NCBI GenBank assembly: GCA_039028235.1
Contig: JBCCIN010000086.1
Location: forward strand, 1-14,066
DNA from: JANQPX01 sp039028235
Lineage (GTDB): Bacteria; Pseudomonadota; Alphaproteobacteria; Geminicoccales; Geminicoccaceae
DNA: 14,066 nt
Direction: 5' to 3'
Part shown: one piece after another, positions 1 to 6,770 of the stretch
Layout of the letters: each line of letters starts with the position of its first letter
How positions within the stretch are numbered: position 1 is the first letter of the stretch
The notes under the pieces: model-generated
Database searches by the model: none
Seen by the model: only the letters and a program-made list of their open reading frames with translations
What the model was told of the DNA's origin: nothing
Program-made: the position numbers and the translations under genes

Positions 1-330
1 AAAAACACACCAACGGCCCCCCCACCCCCCCTTCCCCCCCCACTCACATTTTTGAGGGGGTTCTATAGGGCTGGTGGGGGGCAGAAAACTAACAGACATC
101 AAAGGCGAGGAATTGAGAAAGAAGAAGAGAGCAGGATGGATTTGGAAGGCTGGAAAAAGATGAAAGAAAGGCGAAAGTTAAGTGGCGAAGGAGGTTCGGA
201 AGAAATTTGAACAAGGCCTTGTCACGGGATATCGAGGTTTCGAGATTGCTAAAGGCAGGCTGGCTTCAGCATTTTTTGCGGCCAGAGGGAATAAATCATG
301 GCGCTCATTGATCTAAAGAGGTGAGCTGGA
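1..330. other. Low-complexity edge region, no gene
   Basis: The first ~60 bases are dominated by runs of C and then G. Bases ~90-220 are rich in A and G with repeated GAAAG-like words. No reading frame here resembles a protein, and the composition differs sharply from the GC-rich coding DNA that follows. It could be genuine non-coding DNA, but the homopolymer runs at the very start suggest a contig end with poor base accuracy. Confidence 0.5.
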
Positions 331-723
331 CTGCAGACAACGATCTTGCCAGTCAGGTCCGGTGTTCGGGCATGACCGCCTGAGCAATGCAGGCTCATTG
401 AGCATCTCTGACAAAGCGTCAAGGCACCGTCCAAGGGCTCGGCTGTGCCGGCCTATGACCCTGCTGTCAGGAATGCTGTTTGGCTTTCCAGAAGCTGCTT
501 GCGGCAGACCGCAAGCACACCTGCCAGCCCCATGGCATGGTTCGGGGGTTCGGAAAACATGGAAGCCAGCAGATATAGACGCACCGGACAGCATCAGCTC
601 AGAACGGCGATCCCGGGCGATTCGCGATAAAAAAATTGCAGGTGAGGGCAGGATTCGGGTCGCTGGACCCTCTCTAGGTAGTGAGGAACCACAAACTCGA
701 GCAAATCATGCATTTCACTGAGC
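331..723. other. Stretch without a recognisable gene
   Basis: Short open frames exist on both strands, including about 119 codons on + at 362-721 and about 93 on - at 313-594. None has a convincing ribosome binding site or a recognisable family motif. The stretch lies directly upstream of a decayed conjugation gene, so it may also be degenerate accessory DNA. I could not match it to the genes that often accompany traF, such as DUF2840 or parA. Confidence 0.4.
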
Positions 724-1080
724 GGGATCGCCGGCTGCTTCAATGAATCAACGGTCACGGCTTTGTCACCATCGATCACGCCGCGACCTGGATATCAGCG
801 TCAACGTGGCCAGGAGCTGCCGCGTGATTTTCTTTTCATGAAGCCGATTGCCGCCGGTCCGGGGGATCATGTCTGCAAGAGCGCAGGCCATGGTCTCAGC
901 ATCAATGGTGTCCGGCGTGCCAGAACAGCAACCGTCGATCTTGACCCCCGCAATGCGGCATCGTGGGGCGTATAAGTCACTGAATGTCGCGGATGAATAG
1001 GCCACGTTCCCAGCCAGATTCGGTTGTTCTCCAAAGAACCATCTACAAGCTATCGTGAGTCGACCTCGGACCTTCTAGCC
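724..1080 (+). pseudogene. Remnant of a TraF-like S26 signal peptidase
   Basis: The frame that is open to the TAA at 973-975 encodes FLFMKPIAAGPGDHVC followed by SINGVRRAR. This matches the pattern around the catalytic lysine of conjugal-transfer TraF peptidases (leader peptidase superfamily, S26): a lysine, then PIAA, then PGDxVC, then a short beta strand with xINGxxxA. After two in-frame stops (973-975 and 988-990) the same frame resumes with a segment like LxPxQLFLxSxxPxSY, as in the TraF C-terminus. The N-terminal serine region and membrane anchor cannot be found, so the gene is truncated and interrupted. TraF processes pilin or matures conjugation components in intact systems. The assignment is by motif reading only; boundaries are approximate. 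Confidence 0.42.
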
Positions 1081-1435
1081 CAGGTCAGTCATAGCTCTCA
1101 ATCACGTGATTGTGCCGCTTCGAACTAATTTGGTGAGGATCGGGCGCGGTAGGCATGCCTGTTGTTCGCCAAAGAGATAGCTCCAGCGTCTAAAACCACC
1201 TTGCAGAAGCAAGAGGCACCCAGCACGAAAAGTCGCATGGCCAATAGGCCTAAAAGCGTGGTTCATCCGAAACGAAATCGCCGTGTAAAGGGCTCGGAGC
1301 GTAATACAAAAGCTCGGATTCAAGCCTGATTCTTTGCCGGAAGGGGCGGCTTCGTGTTGTCGCATCTTGCACTCAAGCCAGCGTTGGATTGTAAAAGGGC
1401 GACGATGTCTCACCGACGGGTCCGATGAAATCCGA
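1081..1435. other. Region upstream of the sensor kinase, no gene
   Basis: Apart from the palindrome at 1099-1112, I see no feature I can support. A 140-codon minus-strand frame (1102-1524) runs into the kinase coding region, has an unremarkable composition and no family motif, and is treated as a shadow. The promoter of the two-component genes should lie here, but I cannot point to convincing -35 and -10 boxes. Confidence 0.4.
1099..1112. promoter_or_regulatory. Perfect 14-base palindrome, possible operator
   Basis: The sequence CAATCACGTGATTG equals its own reverse complement with no spacer and has a TCACGTGA core. It sits in non-coding DNA about 325 bases before the likely kinase start. 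Perfect 14-base palindromes are uncommon by chance and are typical of dimeric regulator sites. No regulator can be named. It might instead belong to the decayed element to its left. Confidence 0.35.
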
Positions 1436-3052
1436 ATGACACCGACGTCGCTTCGAGGGATCACGACGATATCGTCGCTGAAGGCACGGTTGGGCCTGGG
1501 TTCGGTGCTGCTTGGGGCAGGCACGCTTCTAACGGCTTTCAGTCTCTATTACGCGATGACGTTGGTGGCGGAGCGGCTGGATGCCGTCCTCGCTTCGGAA
1601 GCGCGCATCGCACGTTACGCGATCCTCTCAAGGCAGACAGCGACGTTTCTCGTTGTTGCGACCGAGACGGTGCAGACCGGACAGCCCGTAGATGTGCGCA
1701 TGGAGCGGCTCACGCCAGTCAATGATCGAATTCGTTCGACGCTCGAGCTTCTGCAGGCCGACATTGAGCGCGCCGTCGACAAGGCGAGGGCTCTCGGGGT
1801 GGATGAGCAATCGCGTTACGGAACGCAGTCGCTTGGCATCGCGCGCATGGGGGCGAGACTCGAGAGCACGCTAAGGGGGCTCGCCGACGAGACGGCGGAC
1901 AGGATACGACTGCGCGCGCATCTCGACGGGTTTGCCGCCAGTTTCGATCCGCTCCTGAACGAGGCGGTCAATACCGAAGCGTTGTTTCGCAGCGGCACCC
2001 TGTCGGGAATCGAGCGGCTGCGCCGCAATCTGACGAACATGGCGATCGGTATCGCCGCACTGACGCTTCTTCTTCTGGCGCTATTCTATTTCGGCCTCAT
2101 CCACCCCCAATTTCGCCGGCTGGACCAGCTTCGAACCGCGGCATCCAGGATCGGACGGGAGGACTTTGACATCGCGCTTCCCGAGAGCAGCCGTGATGAA
2201 ATCGGTCAGCTCTACGCGGAGACCAACCGCATGGCGGCGGCGCTGCAAAAGCGACGCGACGGGGTCAAAGCGGAATGGAGCCGGCTGAACGAGGTGATTG
2301 CTCGGCGAACCGAGGATCTGCGCGCAGCCAACGCCAAGCTCGAGGTGATCGATGACAACCGGCGGCGGCTGTTCGCCGACATCAGCCACGAACTGAGAAC
2401 GCCGCTGACCGTCATATCGATGGAAGCGCAACTTGGTCTTAAAGGGGCACCGGACCCCGAGAACTCGTTTCGCACCATCGCGTCCCGGTCGTCCCGGCTC
2501 AACCGCCGAATCGATGATCTCCTGCGCGTCGCCCAGTCCGACAGCGGACAGATCGCGCTGGATACCGAGATGGTCGAGTTCTCAAGGATCGCCCGGGAGG
2601 TGGTCGAGGAGGTTGGGGCGGAGCTTGACAATGCCGGTATGCAACTGGAGCTTGGTGACATGCCGGATGGGGCGATCCGGTGCGATATCAACTGGCTGCG
2701 GCAGACGATCGTGAGTCTCCTTCGGAACACCATCCGTCACGCCCGTGCGGGAGAACGGGTGGGTCTTTCGGCCGAGATTGGCGACAAGACGGCCGGCTTC
2801 CACGTCGTGGACAACGGGCCAGGTATCGCCGAGTCCGACCAGGACCGCATTTTCGACCGGTTCGCTCAAGGGGGACAGGGCAATAGCCAGGGCTTCGGCG
2901 TCGGCCTGACATTGGCGCGCTGGGTTACCGAAGCACAGGAGGGTGACATCGAGCTGATCAGTCCCGTTCCGCGAGCCATGGCTTTGGGCGATGAGCCGGG
3001 CACGATGGTGACGGTTCGCCTACCCCGTGCTGATCAATCGTCCCAGTCATGA
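1436..3052 (+). CDS. Membrane sensor histidine kinase
   Basis: A 538-residue sensor kinase that would autophosphorylate on histidine and pass the phosphate to the regulator encoded next. A first membrane segment (about 19-40) and a second (about 202-222) enclose a periplasmic region of about 160 residues with no family I recognise. A HAMP linker (about 223-275) and a helical stretch lead to the HisKA motif FADISHELRTPL with phosphoacceptor His318. The ATPase domain has an N box (LRNTIRHAR, Asn431), a G1 box (DNGPGI, from Asp459) and a G2-like GFGVGL. The frame is open back to 1334, but I chose the ATG at 1436 because it places the first membrane segment close to the N-terminus; its ribosome site is weak. 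The stop overlaps the next start (ATGA). Position before pqqA suggests, but does not prove, a role in PQQ or alcohol oxidation control, as MxaYX has in Paracoccus. Confidence 0.93.
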   Translation: MTPTSLRGITTISSLKARLGLGSVLLGAGTLLTAFSLYYAMTLVAERLDAVLASEARIARYAILSRQTATFLVVATETVQTGQPVDVRMERLTPVNDRIRSTLELLQADIERAVDKARALGVDEQSRYGTQSLGIARMGARLESTLRGLADETADRIRLRAHLDGFAASFDPLLNEAVNTEALFRSGTLSGIERLRRNLTNMAIGIAALTLLLLALFYFGLIHPQFRRLDQLRTAASRIGREDFDIALPESSRDEIGQLYAETNRMAAALQKRRDGVKAEWSRLNEVIARRTEDLRAANAKLEVIDDNRRRLFADISHELRTPLTVISMEAQLGLKGAPDPENSFRTIASRSSRLNRRIDDLLRVAQSDSGQIALDTEMVEFSRIAREVVEEVGAELDNAGMQLELGDMPDGAIRCDINWLRQTIVSLLRNTIRHARAGERVGLSAEIGDKTAGFHVVDNGPGIAESDQDRIFDRFAQGGQGNSQGFGVGLTLARWVTEAQEGDIELISPVPRAMALGDEPGTMVTVRLPRADQSSQS

Positions 3053-3732
3053 GCCCGCGGCTTCTCATCGTAGACGACGATCCCGAGATCACATCCGCGC
3101 TCGTGCGCGGGCTGGCGCTGCACGGCTACGATGCGCAGCCCGAAAACCGGGCTGATCGCGCCCTCGAGCGTCTAAGGAAAGAGAGTTTTTCCGGCGCGAT
3201 CATCGATGTGATGCTGGGTGCGGACAGCGGGATTGATCTTGTGCGTCAAGCGCGCGGGAGTGGCCTGACGCTACCGATCCTGATGCTGTCTGCGCTTTCG
3301 GAAGTCGATCAGCGTGCGACGGGGTTGGAGGCAGGTGCGGACGACTACATTGTCAAGCCTTTCGACTTCGACGAACTTGTCGCTCGTCTTCGCGTTCAGG
3401 AACGGCGGGCGAGTGCTGCGTGGCCTGAGCCCGCCCGGCTTCATGCCGTGTCGCGGATACTCGAAGGAAGCACCGGATCAGTCACCTTGACGGAGCGCGA
3501 ACGTGACCTGTTGGAATGCCTGATTGAGAGTGAAGGAAATCCGCTCACGCGTGGCGCGATCTTCGATATGCTGTGGTCGGGGGATGGGTCCAATAACGAG
3601 AACGTGGTCAACGTCTACGTGGGCTATCTTCGAAAGAAGCTCAGCGACCTGGATTTCGGTTTCGAAATCAAAACGTTACGCAATCAGGGATTTTGTCTGA
3701 CAGGACGTATCCCGACGAGGTCCTCGGACTGA
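3049..3732 (+). CDS. OmpR/PhoB-type response regulator
   Basis: A 227-residue two-domain regulator and cognate partner of the preceding kinase. The receiver domain (about 1-118) shows the acidic pocket VDDD (Asp9-Asp11), phosphoacceptor Asp53 in IIDVML, Ser81 in MLSA and Lys103 in VKPFDFDEL. The C-terminal winged helix (about 140-222) has TLTERERDLLECL and the recognition helix region NVVNVYVGYLRKKL, so it should bind DNA repeats as a dimer. Its ATG overlaps the kinase stop by four bases, indicating coupled translation. pqqA begins 101 bases downstream on the same strand. The target promoters are not identifiable here; the spacer before pqqA is an obvious candidate to test. Confidence 0.95.
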   Translation: MSPRLLIVDDDPEITSALVRGLALHGYDAQPENRADRALERLRKESFSGAIIDVMLGADSGIDLVRQARGSGLTLPILMLSALSEVDQRATGLEAGADDYIVKPFDFDELVARLRVQERRASAAWPEPARLHAVSRILEGSTGSVTLTERERDLLECLIESEGNPLTRGAIFDMLWSGDGSNNENVVNVYVGYLRKKLSDLDFGFEIKTLRNQGFCLTGRIPTRSSD

Positions 3733-3833
3733 GACCGACTAAAGTCTGTGTTTTCCTTAGCGAATAAGAGTAGCAGGTCGCCATGAGCGGAGACATAATT
3801 TTACATGACCTTAATCTGAAACGGAGAAGTACT
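3733..3833 (+). promoter_or_regulatory. Spacer before pqqA, probable pqq leader/promoter
   Basis: This 101-base gap separates the regulator from pqqA and is noticeably richer in A and T than the flanking genes. A strong ribosome site GGAG (3823-3826) lies seven bases before the pqqA ATG. A short inverted repeat, GACT-AA-AGTC, sits near 3736. I see no clear sigma-70 boxes and no hairpin with a T run. It could carry the pqq promoter, or the pqq genes could be read through from the two-component operon. Confidence 0.35.
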
Positions 3834-3935
3834 ATGGCTTGGTCAAAGCCCGAGATCCGCGAGATCGAGTGTGGTATGGAAGTCAATATGTACAGCCCTG
3901 ATCAGGACGATCAGGATCGCGAAACCTTCATCTGA
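3834..3935 (+). CDS. pqqA: PQQ precursor peptide PqqA
   Basis: A 33-residue peptide that supplies the carbon skeleton of PQQ. PqqE joins the side chains of one glutamate and one tyrosine, which are later cut out and oxidised. The essential pair is seen as Glu16 and Tyr20 in GMEVNMY, with the family spacing of three residues between them. The N-terminal MAWSKPEI and the acidic tail after the tyrosine resemble the longer alphaproteobacterial PqqA peptides (the Methylobacterium peptide is about 29 residues) rather than the 22-24 residue gammaproteobacterial form. A GGAG ribosome site lies seven bases upstream. The stop codon shares one base with the next start (TGATG), so pqqB translation is likely coupled. 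Confidence 0.95.
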   Translation: MAWSKPEIREIECGMEVNMYSPDQDDQDRETFI

Positions 3936-4507
3936 TGCAGTTGCGCGGAGTCTCGCAGGGATTCCGCGCGCTCATCCTCGGCGCCGCGGCCGGCGGTGGT
4001 TTACCCCAGTGGAATTACGGCTGCCGCGACGACCTTCTCGCTCGTCAGGGTGAGATCGCGCCTCAGACCCAGTCATCCCTTGCCGTCACCGGCGGCGGTC
4101 GACGCTGGGCGATACTCGATGTATCGCCGGATGTTCGAGAGCAGTTCACGCGAACGCCGGCGTTGCATCCTACAGGCCAACGCGAGCTACCACTATCATC
4201 TGTCCTCGTGACCCTCGCTGATCGGATCGATGGAGCGGATCTGGTCTTCTTCGATGGAACGCTCTGGCAGGACGATGACATGCGCCTTACCGGCGTCGGC
4301 GTGAAGACAGGCAAGCGCATGGGCCACATGTCGATGAGCGGTTCCGATGGGTCGATGGCAGCCTTTGCGCCACTCGACATCGATCGGAAAGTCTACGTGC
4401 ATATGAACAAAACCAACCCGGTCTTTCGCCCCGACGGACCCGAGCGTGCGGCGGCCGAGGCGGCCGGCTGGACCATTGGACAGGATGGCATGGAGATCGA
4501 ACTTTGA
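3935..4507 (+). CDS. pqqB: PqqB-like protein, internally shortened
   Basis: PqqB is a metallo-beta-lactamase-fold protein, usually about 300 residues, reported to hydroxylate a PQQ intermediate. This one has 190. The N-terminal part is recognisable (LILGAAAGGGLPQWN at 13-27, TQSSLAV at 45-51, ILDVSPDVREQ at 60-70). So is the C-terminal part (ADLVFFDGT at 101-109, KTGKRMGHMSMSG at 124-136, VHMNKTNPVF at 155-164). Near residue 93 (about base 4213) the chain jumps from VLVT straight to LADRIDGADLVFF. The central ~110 residues, with the DxDH metal motif, are absent. The N-terminal zinc knuckle CxCxxC is reduced to one cysteine (Cys30 in WNYGC). The frame is open throughout, so this is a clean in-frame loss, not a frameshift. 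It may be a natural minimal form, a decayed copy or an assembly fault. Activity as a canonical PqqB is doubtful. Confidence 0.85.
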   Translation: MQLRGVSQGFRALILGAAAGGGLPQWNYGCRDDLLARQGEIAPQTQSSLAVTGGGRRWAILDVSPDVREQFTRTPALHPTGQRELPLSSVLVTLADRIDGADLVFFDGTLWQDDDMRLTGVGVKTGKRMGHMSMSGSDGSMAAFAPLDIDRKVYVHMNKTNPVFRPDGPERAAAEAAGWTIGQDGMEIEL

Positions 4508-5253
4508 CCGCGTCGCGCGAAGACTTCGAGGCGCGTCTCCGCCAGATCGGGGCGGAACGCTATCACGACCTCCATCCGTTTCATGATCGGCTGCACAGCG
4601 GACAATGCTCGCCCGACCAGGTCAGAGCCTGGGTGATCAACCGCTACTATTACCAGCATTCGATACCGATGAAGGACGCCGCCTTCATGAGCCGGGTGGA
4701 CGATCCGGCATTGCGCCGCGCCTGGCGCTCACGGATCGAGGATCACGACGGCACCAGTGAGAACGAGGGCGGCATCAAGCGATGGCTCAGGCTTGCCGAG
4801 GCCGTCGGGCTCGATCCGGATTATGTGGCGTCTCGAGAAGGCGTCCTGCCGGCGACGCGGTTTGCGGTCGACGCCTATGTTCAGTTCGTGCGCGAGAAGA
4901 CACTTCTGGAGGCCGTGGCCTCCTCCCTGACCGAGCTTTTCGCGCCGAAGATCCATGCGAACCGCATCGAAGGCCTGCTCAAGAATTACGATTTCGCCAA
5001 TGACAGCTCGCTTGCCTATTTTCGAAACCGGCTTAAGGAGGCGCCGAAAGACGTGGCGTTCGGGCTCGCCTGGGTGCTCGATCACGCGGATACGGCGGAG
5101 AAGCAGGAGGCCGCTGCGCGCGCACTCATCTTCAAGACGGACGTGCTTTGGTCGCAGCTCGATGCGCTCTCCAGCGCCTATGTCGAGCCAGGCCGCATTC
5201 CGCCGGGCGCATGGGTGCCGGGCGAGGGGCTTTTGCTTCGGCAGGCGGGCTGA
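4504..5253 (+). CDS. pqqC: PQQ synthase PqqC
   Basis: PqqC is the cofactor-free oxidase that performs the last ring closure and the oxidation that yields PQQ, in the cytoplasm. The 249-residue length is normal for the family. The all-helical haem-oxygenase-like fold is indicated by YHDLHPFHDRL near the N-terminus (His24 in the expected place), INRYYYQHSIPMKDAAFMSR, RIEDHDG and SLTELFAPKIHANRI, all characteristic PqqC blocks carrying substrate-binding histidines, tyrosines and arginines. The start is a TTG that overlaps the pqqB stop by four bases; there is no better upstream or nearby ATG and the family alignment begins here. The stop overlaps the pqqD ATG by one base. Nothing appears missing. 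Confidence 0.96.
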   Translation: MTASREDFEARLRQIGAERYHDLHPFHDRLHSGQCSPDQVRAWVINRYYYQHSIPMKDAAFMSRVDDPALRRAWRSRIEDHDGTSENEGGIKRWLRLAEAVGLDPDYVASREGVLPATRFAVDAYVQFVREKTLLEAVASSLTELFAPKIHANRIEGLLKNYDFANDSSLAYFRNRLKEAPKDVAFGLAWVLDHADTAEKQEAAARALIFKTDVLWSQLDALSSAYVEPGRIPPGAWVPGEGLLLRQAG

Positions 5254-5528
5254 TGGAAGCCGGGGACGTGCCTTGCCTGCCCCGCGGCGTGCGGATGCAT
5301 TATGACAAGGTGCGGGAGACATGGGTGCTGCTGGCGCCTGAACGCGCCATCAAACTGGATGCGATCGGTCATGCCATCCTAAGCGAGGTGGATGGAACGC
5401 GCAGCTTTGGTGACATCACCCAAGCCCTCGCCCAAAAATACGGCGCACCGCTGGAGCAGATCGTCGAGGACAGCGCGAGTTTTCTTGGCACCCTTCGCGA
5501 TCGCCGCTTTCTGGATGTCCTGACATGA
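5253..5528 (+). CDS. pqqD: PQQ peptide chaperone PqqD
   Basis: PqqD is a small winged-helix RiPP-recognition protein that binds PqqA and presents it to PqqE. The ATG at 5253 gives 91 residues, the usual family size. It is preferred over the frame's earlier starts inside pqqC because it forms the TGATG junction and begins where the family begins. Recognisable blocks are PCLPRGVRMHYDKVRETWVL, the ERAIKLD strand and the IxxxVDGxxSFxDI helix-turn region. The last codons overlap the pqqE start (ATGA), so PqqD and PqqE are probably made in coupled amounts, matching their physical partnership. Confidence 0.95.
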   Translation: MEAGDVPCLPRGVRMHYDKVRETWVLLAPERAIKLDAIGHAILSEVDGTRSFGDITQALAQKYGAPLEQIVEDSASFLGTLRDRRFLDVLT

Positions 5529-6649
5529 CGGCTGCACCGCCTCCCATCGCCATGCTGGCTGAACTCACACACCGATGCCCGCTGTCTTGCCCCTATTGCT
5601 CGAACCCCATCGAGCTTGCGCGGCAGGCCATGGAGCTGTCGACGGAAGACTGGGCGGACGCGTTTCGCCAGGCGTCGGCGCTGGGCGTTCTGCAGGTGCA
5701 TCTTTCCGGCGGCGAGCCTGCTTCGAGGCGTGATCTGGTGGAGCTTGTCGCGGCCGCGCGCGGGGCCGGGCTCTACACCAACCTTATCACATCAGGCGTC
5801 GGCCTTACCGAAAAGCGCCTGAACGCGCTGGACGAAGCCGGGCTCGATCACGTTCAGCTGTCGCTGCAGGGCACGGACGCCGCCATGGCCGATGAAATCG
5901 GCGGTTATCGCGGCGGCTTCGATCGAAAGATGCAGGTGGCAAAGTGGATCGGCAGCATAGGCTTTCCGCTGACGCTCAACGTCGTCCTGCATCGGCGAAA
6001 CCTGCATCAGCTGCCGCGAGCGATCGAGCTTTCTGTCGACATGGGCGCCAGGCGAATCGAGGTCGCCACCGTGCAGTTCCACGGCTGGGCCTTGAAAAAC
6101 AGAGACTCGCTGATGCCGACCAGGGAGCAGGCCAAAGAGGCGACCAGCATCGTCGACGAGGCTCGCAAGCGTTTCAAAGGCGTACTCGTCATCGATTACG
6201 TTCCGGCGGACTATCACGCGGAGTATCCGAAGCGATGCATGGGCGGCTGGGGAACGACCGGGCTCAACATTGCGCCCGACGGGCTTGTGCTGCCCTGTCA
6301 CGCGGCTCAGACGATCCCGCATCTGACCTTCGAGAACGTCACCGAAACACCGCTCGCGGCGATCTGGAACGACAGCTCGGCGTTCAACATGTATCGCGGC
6401 GACAGCTGGATGCAGGAGCCTTGCAGGAGCTGCGATCGGAAGACGGTGGATTTCGGTGGCTGCCGCTGTCAGGCCATGGCCCTTGTGGGGGACCCCGCAG
6501 CCACGGATCCTGTCTGCATCAAATCGCCCCACCACGCAGCCCTTCGAGAGCGGGCCGACGCTCATGCCGAGAGTGTCGATGCGGCCCTGACCTACCGGGT
6601 GGGACCGGGCCAGACGCCGGCCGAAGCGGCCGTCGAGCCGGCGGGCTGA
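5525..6649 (+). CDS. pqqE: Radical SAM PqqA cross-linking enzyme PqqE
   Basis: PqqE forms the carbon-carbon bond between Glu16 and Tyr20 of PqqA using S-adenosylmethionine and iron-sulfur clusters. The radical SAM motif CPLSCPYC is at Cys18, Cys22 and Cys25, followed by the LSGGEP SAM-binding strand. The SPASM region keeps the auxiliary-cluster ligands: CMGGWG, PCHAA, the CRSC pair, and VDFGGCRC with the aspartate ligand typical of PqqE, then a final VCIKSP cysteine. The 374-residue length is normal. The gene overlaps pqqD by four bases and ends the pqq block; about 117 bases follow before the next long gene. All expected catalytic residues appear intact, unlike in the neighbouring pqqB. Confidence 0.96.
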   Translation: MTAAPPPIAMLAELTHRCPLSCPYCSNPIELARQAMELSTEDWADAFRQASALGVLQVHLSGGEPASRRDLVELVAAARGAGLYTNLITSGVGLTEKRLNALDEAGLDHVQLSLQGTDAAMADEIGGYRGGFDRKMQVAKWIGSIGFPLTLNVVLHRRNLHQLPRAIELSVDMGARRIEVATVQFHGWALKNRDSLMPTREQAKEATSIVDEARKRFKGVLVIDYVPADYHAEYPKRCMGGWGTTGLNIAPDGLVLPCHAAQTIPHLTFENVTETPLAAIWNDSSAFNMYRGDSWMQEPCRSCDRKTVDFGGCRCQAMALVGDPAATDPVCIKSPHHAALRERADAHAESVDAALTYRVGPGQTPAEAAVEPAG

Positions 6650-6687
6650 CACACGCCCTAAGATCGCGTACCGGCGGACGTCTGGAC

Positions 6688-6716
6688 GCGGGGGCAACGC
6701 CGCTCTACGTTTTTTT
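6688..6716 (+). terminator. Weak candidate terminator after pqqE
   Basis: A short stem GCGG (6688-6691) can pair with CCGC (6700-6703) across an eight-base loop. A run of seven T follows at 6710-6716. The stem is only four pairs and the T run begins six bases after it, so this is at best a weak or partial terminator that would leave some read-through into the downstream genes. Confidence 0.2.
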
Positions 6717-6734
6717 GAGGTGATCGAAGCGAAC

Positions 6735-6770
6735 ATGTCCGCCCTTCGGCGCGGCCACATCGGGAAGTGA
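6735..6770 (+). other. Eleven-residue mini-ORF leading into the next gene
   Basis: An ATG at 6735 opens a frame encoding MSALRRGHIGK and ending at TGA 6768-6770. That stop overlaps the GTG start at 6767 (GTGA), the same four-base coupling seen elsewhere in the window. A GAGGTGA stretch (6717-6723) lies 11 bases before the ATG, rather far but usable. It may be a leader that couples translation of the following gene, or a coincidence. Confidence 0.25.

Noticed and set aside
362..721. Plus-strand frame of 119 codons in the left region
   Set aside because: No ribosome site, no family resemblance, unusual composition, adjacent to a pseudogene; not supported as a gene.
1102..1524. Minus-strand frame of 140 codons overlapping the kinase start
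   Set aside because: It overlaps the kinase and has no motif; probably chance.
5792..6760. Minus-strand frame of 322 codons
   Set aside because: It is fully antisense to most of pqqE, whose motifs are clear; long antisense frames are common in GC-rich DNA and this one shows no family motif.
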